Shown here one piece after another: positions 42,319 to 51,816 of a stretch of 64,000 nt of DNA. The stretch is from Polynucleobacter wuianus (GTDB lineage: Bacteria > Pseudomonadota > Gammaproteobacteria > Burkholderiales > Burkholderiaceae), in contig NZ_CP015922.1 in the NCBI RefSeq assembly GCF_001659725.1, positions 186,001-250,000 of the forward strand, in the 5' to 3' direction. The notes beneath the pieces are model-generated. The model was not told the origin of the DNA. It made no database searches and saw only the letters and a list, made by a program, of their open reading frames with translations. The position numbers and the translations under genes were made by a program. Position 1 is the first letter of the stretch, and the number at the start of each line of letters is the position of its first letter.

Positions 42319-42939
42319 ATGAATAATCGCTCTGAAAACACCAATACAGCCAGTTTCGAAGAACATAGCCGCGCTGAAAGTTGGGATAGCAATGATCGAC
42401 TGGAAACAGAATCGTCTGCTGCCAATGTTTATGCTCAGGGCGGTTTATCTCGTTTACAAACCTATGCAGCAAATCAAGTTTCGGGGAAAAAAGTGACAGC
42501 TTCTTGGCGTGCCGCTTTGGCCGTTCGTGATGCCGGACCACCGGCCATGTTGCGCAGCGTGCGCACTAACATCGTGCAATCTATTCGTGCTTTCCGAACA
42601 CCAGATTTACAGGAAGCAGCTACTGAACTCGGTCAACATTTTATCTACGCCAATTGCACCAACGCAATGACTAAAGGTGAAGTTCTCGAGGCGATTGCTA
42701 TTGCTTATTCTTTTACTAAGCAGCAAGCAAAAAACTTTGATCCTTTATTGGATGCTTTGACTACAACTACAGATAAAGCAGGTCAACAACCTGGATTTGT
42801 AGTGGTGCTCGAAGGCTTGCCTTGCACGCAAAAATTTGACAAAGAAGCTCGTGAGACCTTGTTAGATGTCTTCCGTGATGCTGTTGACTATTGGGCCGAG
42901 CGTCGCACACCCTATCGTGTGTTCTACTCTTTTGCTTAA
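42319..42939 (+). CDS. barstar-related protein with N-terminal extension
   Basis: 206 residues. The C-terminal about 100 residues (FIYANCTNAMTKGEVLEAIA, then AKNFDPLLDALTT, then GFVVVLEGLPC) follow the barstar fold, where the acidic helix around the DAL motif binds the active site of barnase-type RNases. Residues 1-~100 are polar and of unknown fold. No barnase-like RNase gene lies beside it, so it is either an orphan inhibitor, a guard against an outside toxin, or a domesticated barstar-fold protein. The family assignment rests on motif reading only. Confidence 0.65.
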   Translation: MNNRSENTNTASFEEHSRAESWDSNDRLETESSAANVYAQGGLSRLQTYAANQVSGKKVTASWRAALAVRDAGPPAMLRSVRTNIVQSIRAFRTPDLQEAATELGQHFIYANCTNAMTKGEVLEAIAIAYSFTKQQAKNFDPLLDALTTTTDKAGQQPGFVVVLEGLPCTQKFDKEARETLLDVFRDAVDYWAERRTPYRVFYSFA

Positions 42940-42963
42940 TCGCAAAACACACTGAAGTTCCTG

Positions 42964-42989
42964 AAATCGCTTCTATTTGAGGCGATTTT
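42964..42989. terminator. bidirectional hairpin between barstar-like gene and rsmE
   Basis: AAATCGCTTC (42964-42973) pairs with GAGGCGATTT (42979-42988) around a 5-base loop with one wobble. A T-run on the plus side and an A-run on the minus side are short. It overlaps the last codons of rsmE. Confidence 0.55.
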
Positions 42990-43734
42990 GCATTTCAGGG
43001 TTCCATACGCTGTGTACGGCCGTGATGGCCACAACACCTGCTGTTTCGGTGCGAAGCACCCGCTCCCCTAGTGAGACTATTTGATAGCCTGCAGCCTCTG
43101 CTTGTGCTTCCTCTGCAGGCGAATGACCTCCTTCAGGTCCAATCATTAAGACAATATCTTGTGGGTCACTTTCTATTAAAACTGAATACATGCTTTTAGT
43201 AGCATCTGGACTTAGCAGTAATTTCAGTGCTGGTTTTGGCTTCGCTTTTAGGTAGTCCTCAAAAGTTTGGATGGGCTCAAGCTTCGCCAGTACTGTTCTG
43301 TCACATTGCTCGCATGCGGCTTGAATGATTCCTTCCCAATGAACTAGACGCTTTTGGGCACGCTCTTGATCGCTTGAACGTGTGAGTTTGATGATGGAGC
43401 GTTCGCATTGCATTGGCGCAATAATTTGAGCGCCTGTTTCAACTGCTTTTTCAACAATCCAATCCATTTTGTCGCCACCGGCCAAACTCTGAGCCAAGGT
43501 AATGGCATAAGTGGTCTCTCGGTGGGTATCCCTGCGAATGTCGCTAAGTTGCGCTAAACCGCTTTTTCCGCTCAAAGAAAGCAGCTCCGCTATAGCAATT
43601 TGCCCATTTCCGTCAAATACTGGGAAAGACTCTCCAGTCTGAATGCGCCTGACACGCAGATGGTGGGCAACCTCTGGGGTGAGGGAGGTGGGCTTTTGGG
43701 ATTCCCATGGTCCGGGAAGATAAAATTGAGGCAT
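42973..43734 (-). CDS. rsmE: 16S rRNA m3U1498 methyltransferase
   Basis: 253 residues of the SPOUT class. An N-terminal PUA-like part (HLRVRRIQTGESFPVFDG) is followed by the knotted SAM site MIGPEGGHSPAEE and LGERVLRTETAGVVAI. It methylates N3 of U1498 in the decoding region of 16S rRNA. Divergent from tkt with 44 bases between starts. Confidence 0.95.
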   Translation of the reverse strand: MPQFYLPGPWESQKPTSLTPEVAHHLRVRRIQTGESFPVFDGNGQIAIAELLSLSGKSGLAQLSDIRRDTHRETTYAITLAQSLAGGDKMDWIVEKAVETGAQIIAPMQCERSIIKLTRSSDQERAQKRLVHWEGIIQAACEQCDRTVLAKLEPIQTFEDYLKAKPKPALKLLLSPDATKSMYSVLIESDPQDIVLMIGPEGGHSPAEEAQAEAAGYQIVSLGERVLRTETAGVVAITAVHSVWNPEMQNRLK

Positions 43735-43778
43735 TACTGAAATATAGCCAATTTATTTTCTTCGAGACCACTTTTACG

Positions 43779-45782
43779 ATGTCAAACCTTCAAATTCGCA
43801 TGGCCAATGCCATTCGCGCCTTATCCATGGATGCAGTTCAGCTGGCAAACTCAGGTCACCCTGGTATGCCGATGGGAATGGCTGACATCGCTGTTGGATT
43901 ATGGAATGAACATTTAAAGCACAACCCTACAGATCCACATTGGATTGATCGTGATCGTTTTGTTTTATCTAATGGTCATGGATCAATGTTGTTGTATTCA
44001 CTCTTGCATCTTTCTGGCTATGACTTGCCGATTGAAGAGTTAAAAAATTTCCGTCAATTACATAGCAAAACTCCAGGACATCCTGAGTACGGAATTACGC
44101 CTGGTGTAGAAACAACTACTGGCCCACTTGGTCAAGGTATTTCTAATGCAGTCGGTATGGCACTCGCAGAGAAATTACTTGCTGAAGAATTTAATCGTCC
44201 TGGCTTCAATATTATTGATCACTACACCTATGTATTTTTAGGTGATGGTTGCTTGATGGAAGGTATTAGCCATGAAGTGTGCTCATTGGCTGGCACATTA
44301 AAACTGAATAAGTTAATTGCACTATGGGATGACAACGGCATCTCTATCGATGGCAAAGTGGTTTCTTGGTTTAATGAAGATACTCCGAAGCGTTTTGAAG
44401 CTTATGGCTGGAATGTCATTCGCGATGTCGACGGTCATGATGCCGAAGCTGTATCTAAGGCGATTACTAAAGCTAAAAAAAGCGATAAACCAACGCTGAT
44501 CTGCTGTAAAACCGCTATTGGCCAGGGTTCGCCAAATATGGCTGGTAGCGATAAAGTTCATGGTTCACCATTGGGTGCCGCTGAAATTGCAGCAACTCGT
44601 GTTGCATTAAATTGGCCATATGCCCCATTTGAAATTCCGAAAGATATTTACTCTGCTTGGGATTTTAAAAAGCGCGGCCAAGCTGCTGAGCATGAGTGGA
44701 ACAAAGAATTCCAGAAGTATAAAAACAAGTTCCCGGAGCTTGCTTCAGAATTGCAGCGTCGTATGAGGGGTGACTTGTCAAATGATTTTTCATCCACACT
44801 AAATGCCTATCTAAAAGCTTGCCAATCAAAAGCAGAAACTATTGCTACTCGCAAAGCAAGTCAAAATGCGATTGAAGCATTAGCACCAGCTTTGCCAGAA
44901 TTTATGGGGGGCTCTGCAGACTTAACGGGTTCAAACCTGACCAATTGGTCGACCTGCAAACCTGTGCGCGGTGATCAGTGGGGTAATCATATCAATTACG
45001 GTGTGCGTGAATTTGGTATGAGCGCCATCATGAATGGAATTGCTTTGCATGGTGGATACATCCCATTTGGCGGCACTTTCTTAACTTTCTCTGATTACAG
45101 TCGCAATGCTATTCGTATGGCTGCATTGATGAAGTTGCGTAGCATTTTTGTCTTTACCCACGACTCTATTGGTCTGGGTGAAGATGGCCCCACCCACCAG
45201 TCTGTAGAGCATGTAGCTAGCTTACGCCTGATCCCAAATCTCATGGTCTGGCGTCCTTGCGATACAACTGAGAGCGCTGTTGCTTGGGGCGCAGCGCTTG
45301 AGCGCAAAAATGGCCCAAGCGCTTTAATCTTCAGTCGTCAAAATTGCCCGTTTGTTTCTCGTAATAGCCAACAAATTAAAGATATTGCTCGCGGTGGCTA
45401 CGTCTTGCGTGATCCAAAGTCTGGGAAGATTGATGCAGTCATTATTGCCACTGGCTCTGAAATTGCACTAGCATTACAGACAGCAGAACGTTTAGAAAAA
45501 GAGAGCTCAGGCAAGATTGGTATTCGTGTTGTATCAATGCCTTCGACTACGGTATTTGATCAGCAAGATGCCACCTACAAAGCAAAAGTATTGCCAGCCA
45601 ATATTCCACGTGTTGCCATTGAAGCGGGCGTGAGTGATTTCTGGTGGAAGTATGGCTGTGCAGCTGTTCATGGCGTGGATACCTTCGGTGAGTCTGCGCC
45701 TGCTGGGCAGCTGTATGAATACTTTGGTTTAACGGTCGACCAAATTGCAAAGACTGTTAAGCAATGCATCGCTCAGAAGTGA
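43779..45782 (+). CDS. tkt: transketolase
   Basis: 667 residues from ATG 43779, the family-sized start (MSNLQIRMANAIRALSMDA). A longer frame back to 43707 would run into rsmE. The thiamine diphosphate site is GDGCLMEG with DDNGISIDG, catalytic His residues lie in GHPGMPMG and HGSPLG, and the pyrimidine domain holds GEDGPTHQSVEH. It transfers two-carbon units in the pentose phosphate pathway. gap follows 48 bases downstream, a common Burkholderiales pairing. Confidence 0.97.
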   Translation: MSNLQIRMANAIRALSMDAVQLANSGHPGMPMGMADIAVGLWNEHLKHNPTDPHWIDRDRFVLSNGHGSMLLYSLLHLSGYDLPIEELKNFRQLHSKTPGHPEYGITPGVETTTGPLGQGISNAVGMALAEKLLAEEFNRPGFNIIDHYTYVFLGDGCLMEGISHEVCSLAGTLKLNKLIALWDDNGISIDGKVVSWFNEDTPKRFEAYGWNVIRDVDGHDAEAVSKAITKAKKSDKPTLICCKTAIGQGSPNMAGSDKVHGSPLGAAEIAATRVALNWPYAPFEIPKDIYSAWDFKKRGQAAEHEWNKEFQKYKNKFPELASELQRRMRGDLSNDFSSTLNAYLKACQSKAETIATRKASQNAIEALAPALPEFMGGSADLTGSNLTNWSTCKPVRGDQWGNHINYGVREFGMSAIMNGIALHGGYIPFGGTFLTFSDYSRNAIRMAALMKLRSIFVFTHDSIGLGEDGPTHQSVEHVASLRLIPNLMVWRPCDTTESAVAWGAALERKNGPSALIFSRQNCPFVSRNSQQIKDIARGGYVLRDPKSGKIDAVIIATGSEIALALQTAERLEKESSGKIGIRVVSMPSTTVFDQQDATYKAKVLPANIPRVAIEAGVSDFWWKYGCAAVHGVDTFGESAPAGQLYEYFGLTVDQIAKTVKQCIAQK

Positions 45783-45830
45783 TAAGTCATTCGAATGCGA
45801 AATAAATTCAATATTAGTAAGGGGAAATAA

Positions 45831-46859
45831 ATGACAATTCGTGTCGCAATTAATGGTTATGGACGTATTGGCCGCATGGTATTGCGTGCCTTGTATGAAG
45901 ATCAAGTCAATGGCAAGCCACGCCGTGATATCAAGATCGTCGCGATTAATGCAATGGGCGATATTGCTATCAATGCCCATCTAACCCAATATGACTCTGC
46001 CCACGGGCGTTTCCCTGCAGAAGTCTCTGTGGATGGCGATTGCATGGTTGTTAATGGCGACCGTATCAAAATGTTTAGCACACGCAATCCAGCGGAAACT
46101 CCTTGGGGCGAGCTTGGCGTGGATTTGGTTTTAGAGTGCACTGGCAAGTTCACCTCTAAAGAAAAAGCGATGATTCATATTCAACAGGGTGCCAAGAAGG
46201 TATTGATTTCTGCCCCGGGTGAAAAAGATGTAGATGCAACGATTGTTTATGGCGTGAACCAAAATGTTCTTAAGCCAACTGATGTAGTTGTTTCTAACGC
46301 AAGTTGCACCACAAACTGTTTGGCGCCACTGGTCAAGCCACTGCTGGAAAAAATTGGTATTGAGTCTGGATTAATGACAACCATCCATGCATTTACTAAT
46401 GACCAAGTATTGACTGATGTGTATCACAAGGATATGCGTCGTGCACGTTCCGCTGTAACCAGCATGATTCCGACAAAGACTGGAGCAGCAAAAGCTGTTG
46501 GACTAGTTTTGCCAGCATTGGCGGGACGCTTTGATGGTTTCGCTATGCGCGTTCCAGTAATCAATGTTTCTGTAGTTGACCTCACATTTGCAGCTAGCCG
46601 TGAAACTAGTGTTGATGAAGTAAATTCGATTCTGAAGACCGCCAGTGAGGGCGAGCTTAAAGGTATCTTGGGCTTTAACACTCTACCTTTGGTTTCGATC
46701 GACTTTAACCATGATCCACGTCCAAGTATTTATGACGCGTCCCAAACTCGTGTTTCTGCTGACGGTAAATTGGTCAAGGTATTGGCTTGGTATGACAACG
46801 AATGGGGTTATTCGGTCCAGATGCTCAATGCAGCCGAAGCATTAATGGCGGTAAAGTGA
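45831..46859 (+). CDS. gap: glyceraldehyde-3-phosphate dehydrogenase, type I
   Basis: 342 residues. NGYGRIGR opens the Rossmann domain, and the active site is SNASCTTNCLAPL with Cys159. In the cofactor pocket the sequence reads VAINAMGD, with Ala41 where NAD-specific enzymes have Asp (VAINDL). The LP pair of NAD-type enzymes is replaced by Val-Tyr in LTDVYHKD. Loss of that Asp is known to relax selectivity toward NADP, so the cofactor may be NADP or either one (inference). AAGGGG precedes the ATG. The gene ends at a clear terminator. Confidence 0.95.
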   Translation: MTIRVAINGYGRIGRMVLRALYEDQVNGKPRRDIKIVAINAMGDIAINAHLTQYDSAHGRFPAEVSVDGDCMVVNGDRIKMFSTRNPAETPWGELGVDLVLECTGKFTSKEKAMIHIQQGAKKVLISAPGEKDVDATIVYGVNQNVLKPTDVVVSNASCTTNCLAPLVKPLLEKIGIESGLMTTIHAFTNDQVLTDVYHKDMRRARSAVTSMIPTKTGAAKAVGLVLPALAGRFDGFAMRVPVINVSVVDLTFAASRETSVDEVNSILKTASEGELKGILGFNTLPLVSIDFNHDPRPSIYDASQTRVSADGKLVKVLAWYDNEWGYSVQMLNAAEALMAVK

Positions 46860-46898
46860 TTAAAAGTCGCTAACTGTTGTTAAAAAACAGTAAAAAAC

Positions 46899-46927
46899 AA
46901 AAAAGACCTCAAATTAAGGTCTTTTTT
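46899..46927. terminator. terminator after gap, convergent with fur
   Basis: Perfect stem AAAAAAGACCT (46899-46909) / AGGTCTTTTTT (46917-46927) with a 7-base loop. The A-run and T-run let it serve both gap and the convergent fur. Confidence 0.9.
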
Positions 46928-46972
46928 CTTGTCTGGAGCCCTAAAAGGTGGCTTAAAAGCTTAGAAAAGCGC

Positions 46973-47428
46973 TTATTTTTGCTTATTTCGGCAGTTTTTC
47001 TTCTGACAATGCCCATACATGGCCAAAGAGTGCTCTTGGAGCTTAAATCCAAGGTTTTTAGCAATATCGCGCTGACGCTTCTCGATAGCCTCATCCACAA
47101 ACTCCTCGACATGCCCACAGTCTAAGCAAACCAAGTGGTCATGGTGGCGACCTTCGTTGAGCTCGTAGATAGCACGGCTATCACCCTTGCTGGACTCAAA
47201 ATGACTACGCAGCAAAAGGCCTGCCTGCTCAAACTGGGTGAGCACCCTGTAAACAGTAGCCAGGCCGATTTCTTGATCATCCTTGGCAAGAGCCATAAAG
47301 ACGTCTTCAGCGCTAAAGTGGGTACCTCCATTTTGATGAAAAAAATCAAGGATTTTCATACGCGGACCGGTGGCTTTTAGGCCAATATCGCGCAAATTTT
47401 CAGGAGTGGGGTTTTGGTTCGTATTCAT
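46973..47428 (-). CDS. fur: ferric uptake regulator
   Basis: 151 residues from ATG 47428. The winged-helix domain (about 10-85, LKATGPRMKILDFF and GLATVYRVLTQFEQAGLL) is followed by the dimer and metal domain with HHDHLVCLDCGHVEEF, whose His and Cys bind Fe2+ and structural zinc; the C-terminal CRNKQK adds another Cys. Fur represses iron-uptake genes when iron is plentiful. Divergent from bamE with 43 bases between starts, an arrangement also known from pseudomonads. Confidence 0.95.
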   Translation of the reverse strand: MNTNQNPTPENLRDIGLKATGPRMKILDFFHQNGGTHFSAEDVFMALAKDDQEIGLATVYRVLTQFEQAGLLLRSHFESSKGDSRAIYELNEGRHHDHLVCLDCGHVEEFVDEAIEKRQRDIAKNLGFKLQEHSLAMYGHCQKKNCRNKQK

Positions 47429-47471
47429 GGCTTTGCGAGCTAAAATCAATGTCTTAATGATACGGCCAGCC

Positions 47472-48203
47472 ATGCAAAATTGCCTTGAACTTTTTAGTCG
47501 CTTTTTGAACCCGCTTTTGAGGGGTATTTGTACATTCTCCCGTGGGGGATTACTGGCAGTTGCTTTAATTAGCCTACTTGGAGTTGCTGGGTGCTCTACT
47601 GCAGTTGATGAAACTCAGCGCGCCTGGATGAACAAAATCTTCCAGCCATATGTTCCCGACATTGTTCAGGGAAACTTTATCTCCAGTGAGCAATACGCCA
47701 AATTGCAGTTAGGGATGACACGTGAACAAGTTCGTCAAATATTAGGTACCCCATTGCTAGCAAGTTACTTCCATGCCAATCGTTGGGATTATGTATTTGA
47801 ATTTAAACGTGCTGGCCAACGTGTAGGCAAAGAGCGTCATGTCACAGTATTTTTTGACGGCGATAAAGTGGTGAAGTTTGAGGGCGATGCTTTGCCGACA
47901 GATGTCGAGTTGGTTGCCGAGATTGATAATTACGCTAAAACAAAACGTTCATTTTGGGATGTGATGACTGGCTCAAACAAGCCGCCAGTCACACCACCTT
48001 TGCAGCAACCCGAATTAATGGTGCCAAGTCCAACGGATAACTTATCTAAGGGCGCCGCTGTTCCGCCGGTTCCCGCTGCAAGTACAGGCTCCTTCTGGGA
48101 CTACTTTACTTTTTCAAAGTCGGCAGATGGTCAGGTGGTGCAGCCCGAACCTTTGGGGCCTGGCGCCATCAATGCTGCGCCGGCAACTGAAAAAAAGCAG
48201 TAG
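47472..48203 (+). CDS. bamE: outer membrane assembly lipoprotein BamE with long C-terminal extension
   Basis: 243 residues from ATG 47472, about twice the length of E. coli BamE (113). The signal peptide ends at GVAGC, with Cys41 lipidated. The BamE core (about 65-145) has QLGMTREQVRQILGTP and FHANRWDYVFEF. The remaining ~90 residues are Pro-rich and hold two similar segments, SFWDVMTGSNKPP (160-172) and SFWDYFTFSKSAD (207-219). BamE helps the BAM complex insert outer-membrane proteins. Its promoter region is shared with divergent fur. Confidence 0.92.
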   Translation: MQNCLELFSRFLNPLLRGICTFSRGGLLAVALISLLGVAGCSTAVDETQRAWMNKIFQPYVPDIVQGNFISSEQYAKLQLGMTREQVRQILGTPLLASYFHANRWDYVFEFKRAGQRVGKERHVTVFFDGDKVVKFEGDALPTDVELVAEIDNYAKTKRSFWDVMTGSNKPPVTPPLQQPELMVPSPTDNLSKGAAVPPVPAASTGSFWDYFTFSKSADGQVVQPEPLGPGAINAAPATEKKQ

Positions 48204-48271
48204 AAATTTTTGTCAGCAATGACCTAAGGTCTGGCATTGCTAGTAACTTTTAATAAGAAGCGAAGAAACAC

Positions 48272-49075
48272 ATGATGAAGATTGCAATTGCTGGAGCAAC
48301 TGGGCGTATGGGTAAGATGTTGATTGAGGCAGTCCTCAATACATCAGATGCTCAGCTCGTTGGTGCACTTGAACATACATCTTGCCCGCAACTGGGTGAA
48401 GATGCTGGATCATTCTTGGGTAAGAAGACGGGCGTGCAAATTTCATCAGATGTGGCTGCTGTATTGGCAAATGCTGAGTTTCTGATTGACTTCACAAGAC
48501 CAGAGGGCACCATGGCACATTTAGCTATGGCTGAAAAAACGGGCACCAAGATGATTATTGGTACCACTGGCTTAAGCGCAGACCAAATCACTAATCTGAA
48601 AAAAGCTTCTTCAAAATTAGCGATTGTGTTTGCACCCAATATGAGCGTGGGCGTTAATGCCACATTCAAATTGCTGGAGATTGCAGCCAAAATGCTTAAT
48701 CAAGGATATGACATTGAAATTATTGAAGCCCACCATCGTCATAAGGTAGATGCGCCATCTGGTACTGCTTTGAAAATGGGTGAAGTCATAGCCGATGCTC
48801 TTGGTGAGAGGCTAGATGACGTTGCTGTGTATGCACGCGAAGGTCATACTGGCGAGCGTAAAGAAGGGTCTATAGGTTTTGCGACTATTCGCGGCGGCGA
48901 TATTGTAGGCGACCACACTGTGCTCTTTGCTGGAGATGGTGAGCGCATTGAAATTAGTCATAAATCTTCAAGCCGCCAGTCTTATGCTCAGGGATCTTTA
49001 CGCGCAGCTCGCTTCTTACAAACCCAAAGCTCAGGGCTTTATGACATGCAAGATGTTCTTGGCTTGCGCAAATAA
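48272..49075 (+). CDS. dapB: 4-hydroxy-tetrahydrodipicolinate reductase
   Basis: 267 residues. The cofactor motif is AGATGRMGK and the substrate and active-site motif is EAHHRHKVDAPSGTA, with the catalytic His and Lys; FAPNMSVGVN precedes it. It reduces the product of DapA in lysine and diaminopimelate synthesis. ATG 48272 and 48275 are both possible. It follows bamE by 68 bases and precedes leuS. Confidence 0.96.
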   Translation: MMKIAIAGATGRMGKMLIEAVLNTSDAQLVGALEHTSCPQLGEDAGSFLGKKTGVQISSDVAAVLANAEFLIDFTRPEGTMAHLAMAEKTGTKMIIGTTGLSADQITNLKKASSKLAIVFAPNMSVGVNATFKLLEIAAKMLNQGYDIEIIEAHHRHKVDAPSGTALKMGEVIADALGERLDDVAVYAREGHTGERKEGSIGFATIRGGDIVGDHTVLFAGDGERIEISHKSSSRQSYAQGSLRAARFLQTQSSGLYDMQDVLGLRK

Positions 49076-49115
49076 ATATATTAATAAAAGTTAAATCAGA
49101 AAAGAGTTGTTTTGA

Positions 49116-51788
49116 ATGAGTAAGGATTACGACTACCGCAGTATTGAAGCGGCAGCGCAAGCTGATTGGGAAAGTGCGCAAGTCTATCAAGTTGCTGAAA
49201 ACGCAGTGGGCGCAGACGGCAAGAAAAAACCAAAGTATTACGCTTGCTCAATGTTGCCTTACCCATCGGGTAAGTTACATATGGGTCACGTACGCAACTA
49301 CACCATCAATGATGTGATGGCTCGACAGCTCCGCATGCAGGGCTATAACGTTTTGATGCCAATGGGCTGGGATGCTTTCGGTATGCCCGCTGAAAATGCG
49401 GCGATTCAGAATAAAGTACCGCCAGCCAAATGGACCTACGACAATATTGCTTATATGAAAAAGCAGATGGCGGCGATGGGTTTGGCAATTGATTGGTCAA
49501 GAGAAGTGGCGACTTGCAGCCCTGATTATTACCGTTGGAACCAATGGCTTTTTCTGAAGATGCTCGAAAAAGGCATTGCTTATCGCAAGACTCAAGTAGT
49601 GAACTGGGACCCAATCGATCAAACGGTTTTAGCAAATGAGCAAGTGATTGATGGTCGTGGATGGCGTTCAGGTGCCTTAGTTGAAAAGCGTGAGATACCA
49701 GGCTACTACTTCAACATCACTGCCTATGCAGAGCAATTGCTCTCTGGTTTAGATGGCTTAGGTTGGCCAGAGCGTGTCAAAACCATGCAACACAATTGGA
49801 TTGGTAAAAGTCGGGGTGTCCGCTTTGCCTTTAAGCATGAGATTGCTGATGCGCACGGCAACTTTATTCAGGATGGTTTGTTATATGTATTTACGACCCG
49901 TGCTGACACCATTATGGGCGTTACTTTCTGTGCGGTTGCCGCAGAGCATCCTTTGGCTGCTAAAGCTGCAGAAAATAATGCAGCCTTGGCCGCTTTTATC
50001 GAGAAGTGCAAAACCGGTAGCGTGATTGAAGCGGACTTAGCTACTCAAGAAAAAGAGGGCATGTTTACTGGTTTGTATGTCATTCATCCATTGACGAATG
50101 AGTCGGTGCCAGTTTGGGTCGGCAATTATGTTCTGATGTCATACGGTGATGGCGCTGTGATGGGTGTGCCCGCCCATGATGAGAGAGATTTTGCTTTCGC
50201 TCTTAAATATGACCTTTCAATCAAACAAGTGATTGCACTTAAAGGTGAATCGCCGATGTTTAATGCGACGCATTGGCAAGATTGGTACGCTCAAAAAGAA
50301 GACGTTGTTTGTTTCAATAGTGGCAAATACGATGGGCTCTCGCATGAGGAAGCCGTGAGTGCTGTTGCTCAAGATTTAGAGAAGATGGGTATCGGAGAAA
50401 TCAAGACGACCTATCGTTTGCGCGACTGGGGTATTTCACGTCAGCGCTATTGGGGTACGCCGATTCCGATCATTCATTGTGGCGATGAGGCTCATCCTGG
50501 TTGCGGCGCAATTCCGGTACCTGAGACAGACTTGCCAGTAGTGTTGCCAGAAGACTGCGTGCCAGATGGGAGTGGCAATCCTTTAAATAAGCGTGCCGAC
50601 TTTTTAAATGTGAAGTGTCCGAAGTGTGGCAAGCCCGCACGACGTGAGACTGACACGATGGATACCTTTGTAGATTCTTCTTGGTATTTCATGCGCTACA
50701 CCGGTCCTGATGCGAAGACGATGGTTGATAAGCGCAATGAATATTGGATGCCAATGGATCAATATATTGGCGGCATTGAGCATGCAATCTTGCATTTGCT
50801 ATATGCGCGTTTTTGGACCAAGGTCATGCGTGATCTAAATCTGATTTCGTTTGATGAACCATTTCAGAATCTATTGACACAAGGAATGGTTCTCAATGAG
50901 ACCTATTACTCAGAAGAAGCTTCGGGGAAGAAAACTTGGCTTAATCCTTTAGATGTTGAGTTAGACCTTGATGAAAAAGGTCGCCCACAAGGTGCAAAGT
51001 TAAAGGGCGATTCCTCTGGTACACCAGTCATTATTGGTGGCGTTGAGAAGATGTCAAAGAGTAAGAACAATGGCGTAGATCCACAGGCTCTGATTGATCA
51101 ATACGGCGCTGATACCGCTCGTTTATTTGTGATGTTTGCAGCCCCGCCAGAGCAGCAGTTGGAATGGTCTGGTGCTGGCGTAGACGGCGCCTCTCGCTTT
51201 TTGCGTCGCGTATGGATGTATTCAAGTGGTCAGGCAAATGCTGTTCGCGAGGCGCCAGATGTTATCCCGAGTAATTTGAACGATGCCGAGAAAGAGTTGC
51301 GTCGTGAAGTGCATTCCATTTTGAAGCAAGCTAATTTTGACTATCAACGTCGTCAGTACAATACGGTTGTGTCTGCAGCTATGAAGATGCTGAATGTTCT
51401 TGAACCAATCAAATTAGATCAAGGTACTACGATTAGTGCGACAGTTTTACGCGAGTGCCTCAGCATCTTATTACGTGTACTTTACCCGGTTGTACCGCAC
51501 CTCACTCATGTGCTCTGGAAAGATATGGGATATGCCAAGACCTTTGGCTCCTTATTAGATGCACCATGGCCTTCTATTGATGAAGCCGCGCTGATTCAAA
51601 CTGAAATTACCTTGATGTTGCAAGTCAATGGCAAATTGCGGGGAGATATTAAAGTGCCGGCAGAGGCTAACAAAGAGCAAATTGAAGCTTTGGCATTAAA
51701 GAGTGAGCCTGCATTGAAGGCGCTTAATGGTGGCGCACCCAAAAAGGTAATCGTGGTCCCCAGTCGTTTGGTTAATATCGTTGTATAG
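49116..51788 (+). CDS. leuS: leucyl-tRNA synthetase
   Basis: 890 residues. The class I signature HMGH lies in PYPSGKLHMGHVRNY and KMSKS in EKMSKSKNNG. The CP1 editing domain (about 225-420) has TTRADTIMGVTF and the Asp-bearing VPAHDERDF. A zinc-binding CPKCGK stretch follows and the anticodon-binding domain is C-terminal. It charges tRNA-Leu. lptE and holA follow as in most proteobacteria. Confidence 0.98.
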   Translation: MSKDYDYRSIEAAAQADWESAQVYQVAENAVGADGKKKPKYYACSMLPYPSGKLHMGHVRNYTINDVMARQLRMQGYNVLMPMGWDAFGMPAENAAIQNKVPPAKWTYDNIAYMKKQMAAMGLAIDWSREVATCSPDYYRWNQWLFLKMLEKGIAYRKTQVVNWDPIDQTVLANEQVIDGRGWRSGALVEKREIPGYYFNITAYAEQLLSGLDGLGWPERVKTMQHNWIGKSRGVRFAFKHEIADAHGNFIQDGLLYVFTTRADTIMGVTFCAVAAEHPLAAKAAENNAALAAFIEKCKTGSVIEADLATQEKEGMFTGLYVIHPLTNESVPVWVGNYVLMSYGDGAVMGVPAHDERDFAFALKYDLSIKQVIALKGESPMFNATHWQDWYAQKEDVVCFNSGKYDGLSHEEAVSAVAQDLEKMGIGEIKTTYRLRDWGISRQRYWGTPIPIIHCGDEAHPGCGAIPVPETDLPVVLPEDCVPDGSGNPLNKRADFLNVKCPKCGKPARRETDTMDTFVDSSWYFMRYTGPDAKTMVDKRNEYWMPMDQYIGGIEHAILHLLYARFWTKVMRDLNLISFDEPFQNLLTQGMVLNETYYSEEASGKKTWLNPLDVELDLDEKGRPQGAKLKGDSSGTPVIIGGVEKMSKSKNNGVDPQALIDQYGADTARLFVMFAAPPEQQLEWSGAGVDGASRFLRRVWMYSSGQANAVREAPDVIPSNLNDAEKELRREVHSILKQANFDYQRRQYNTVVSAAMKMLNVLEPIKLDQGTTISATVLRECLSILLRVLYPVVPHLTHVLWKDMGYAKTFGSLLDAPWPSIDEAALIQTEITLMLQVNGKLRGDIKVPAEANKEQIEALALKSEPALKALNGGAPKKVIVVPSRLVNIVV

Positions 51789-51816
51789 CTACAAAATTAT
51801 TCGAGAATCTAAGGAT

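Noticed and set aside
47430..47470. Fur box in the fur-bamE intergenic region
   Set aside because: Short GAT/AAT-like pieces exist, but they do not form a convincing 19-base Fur consensus.
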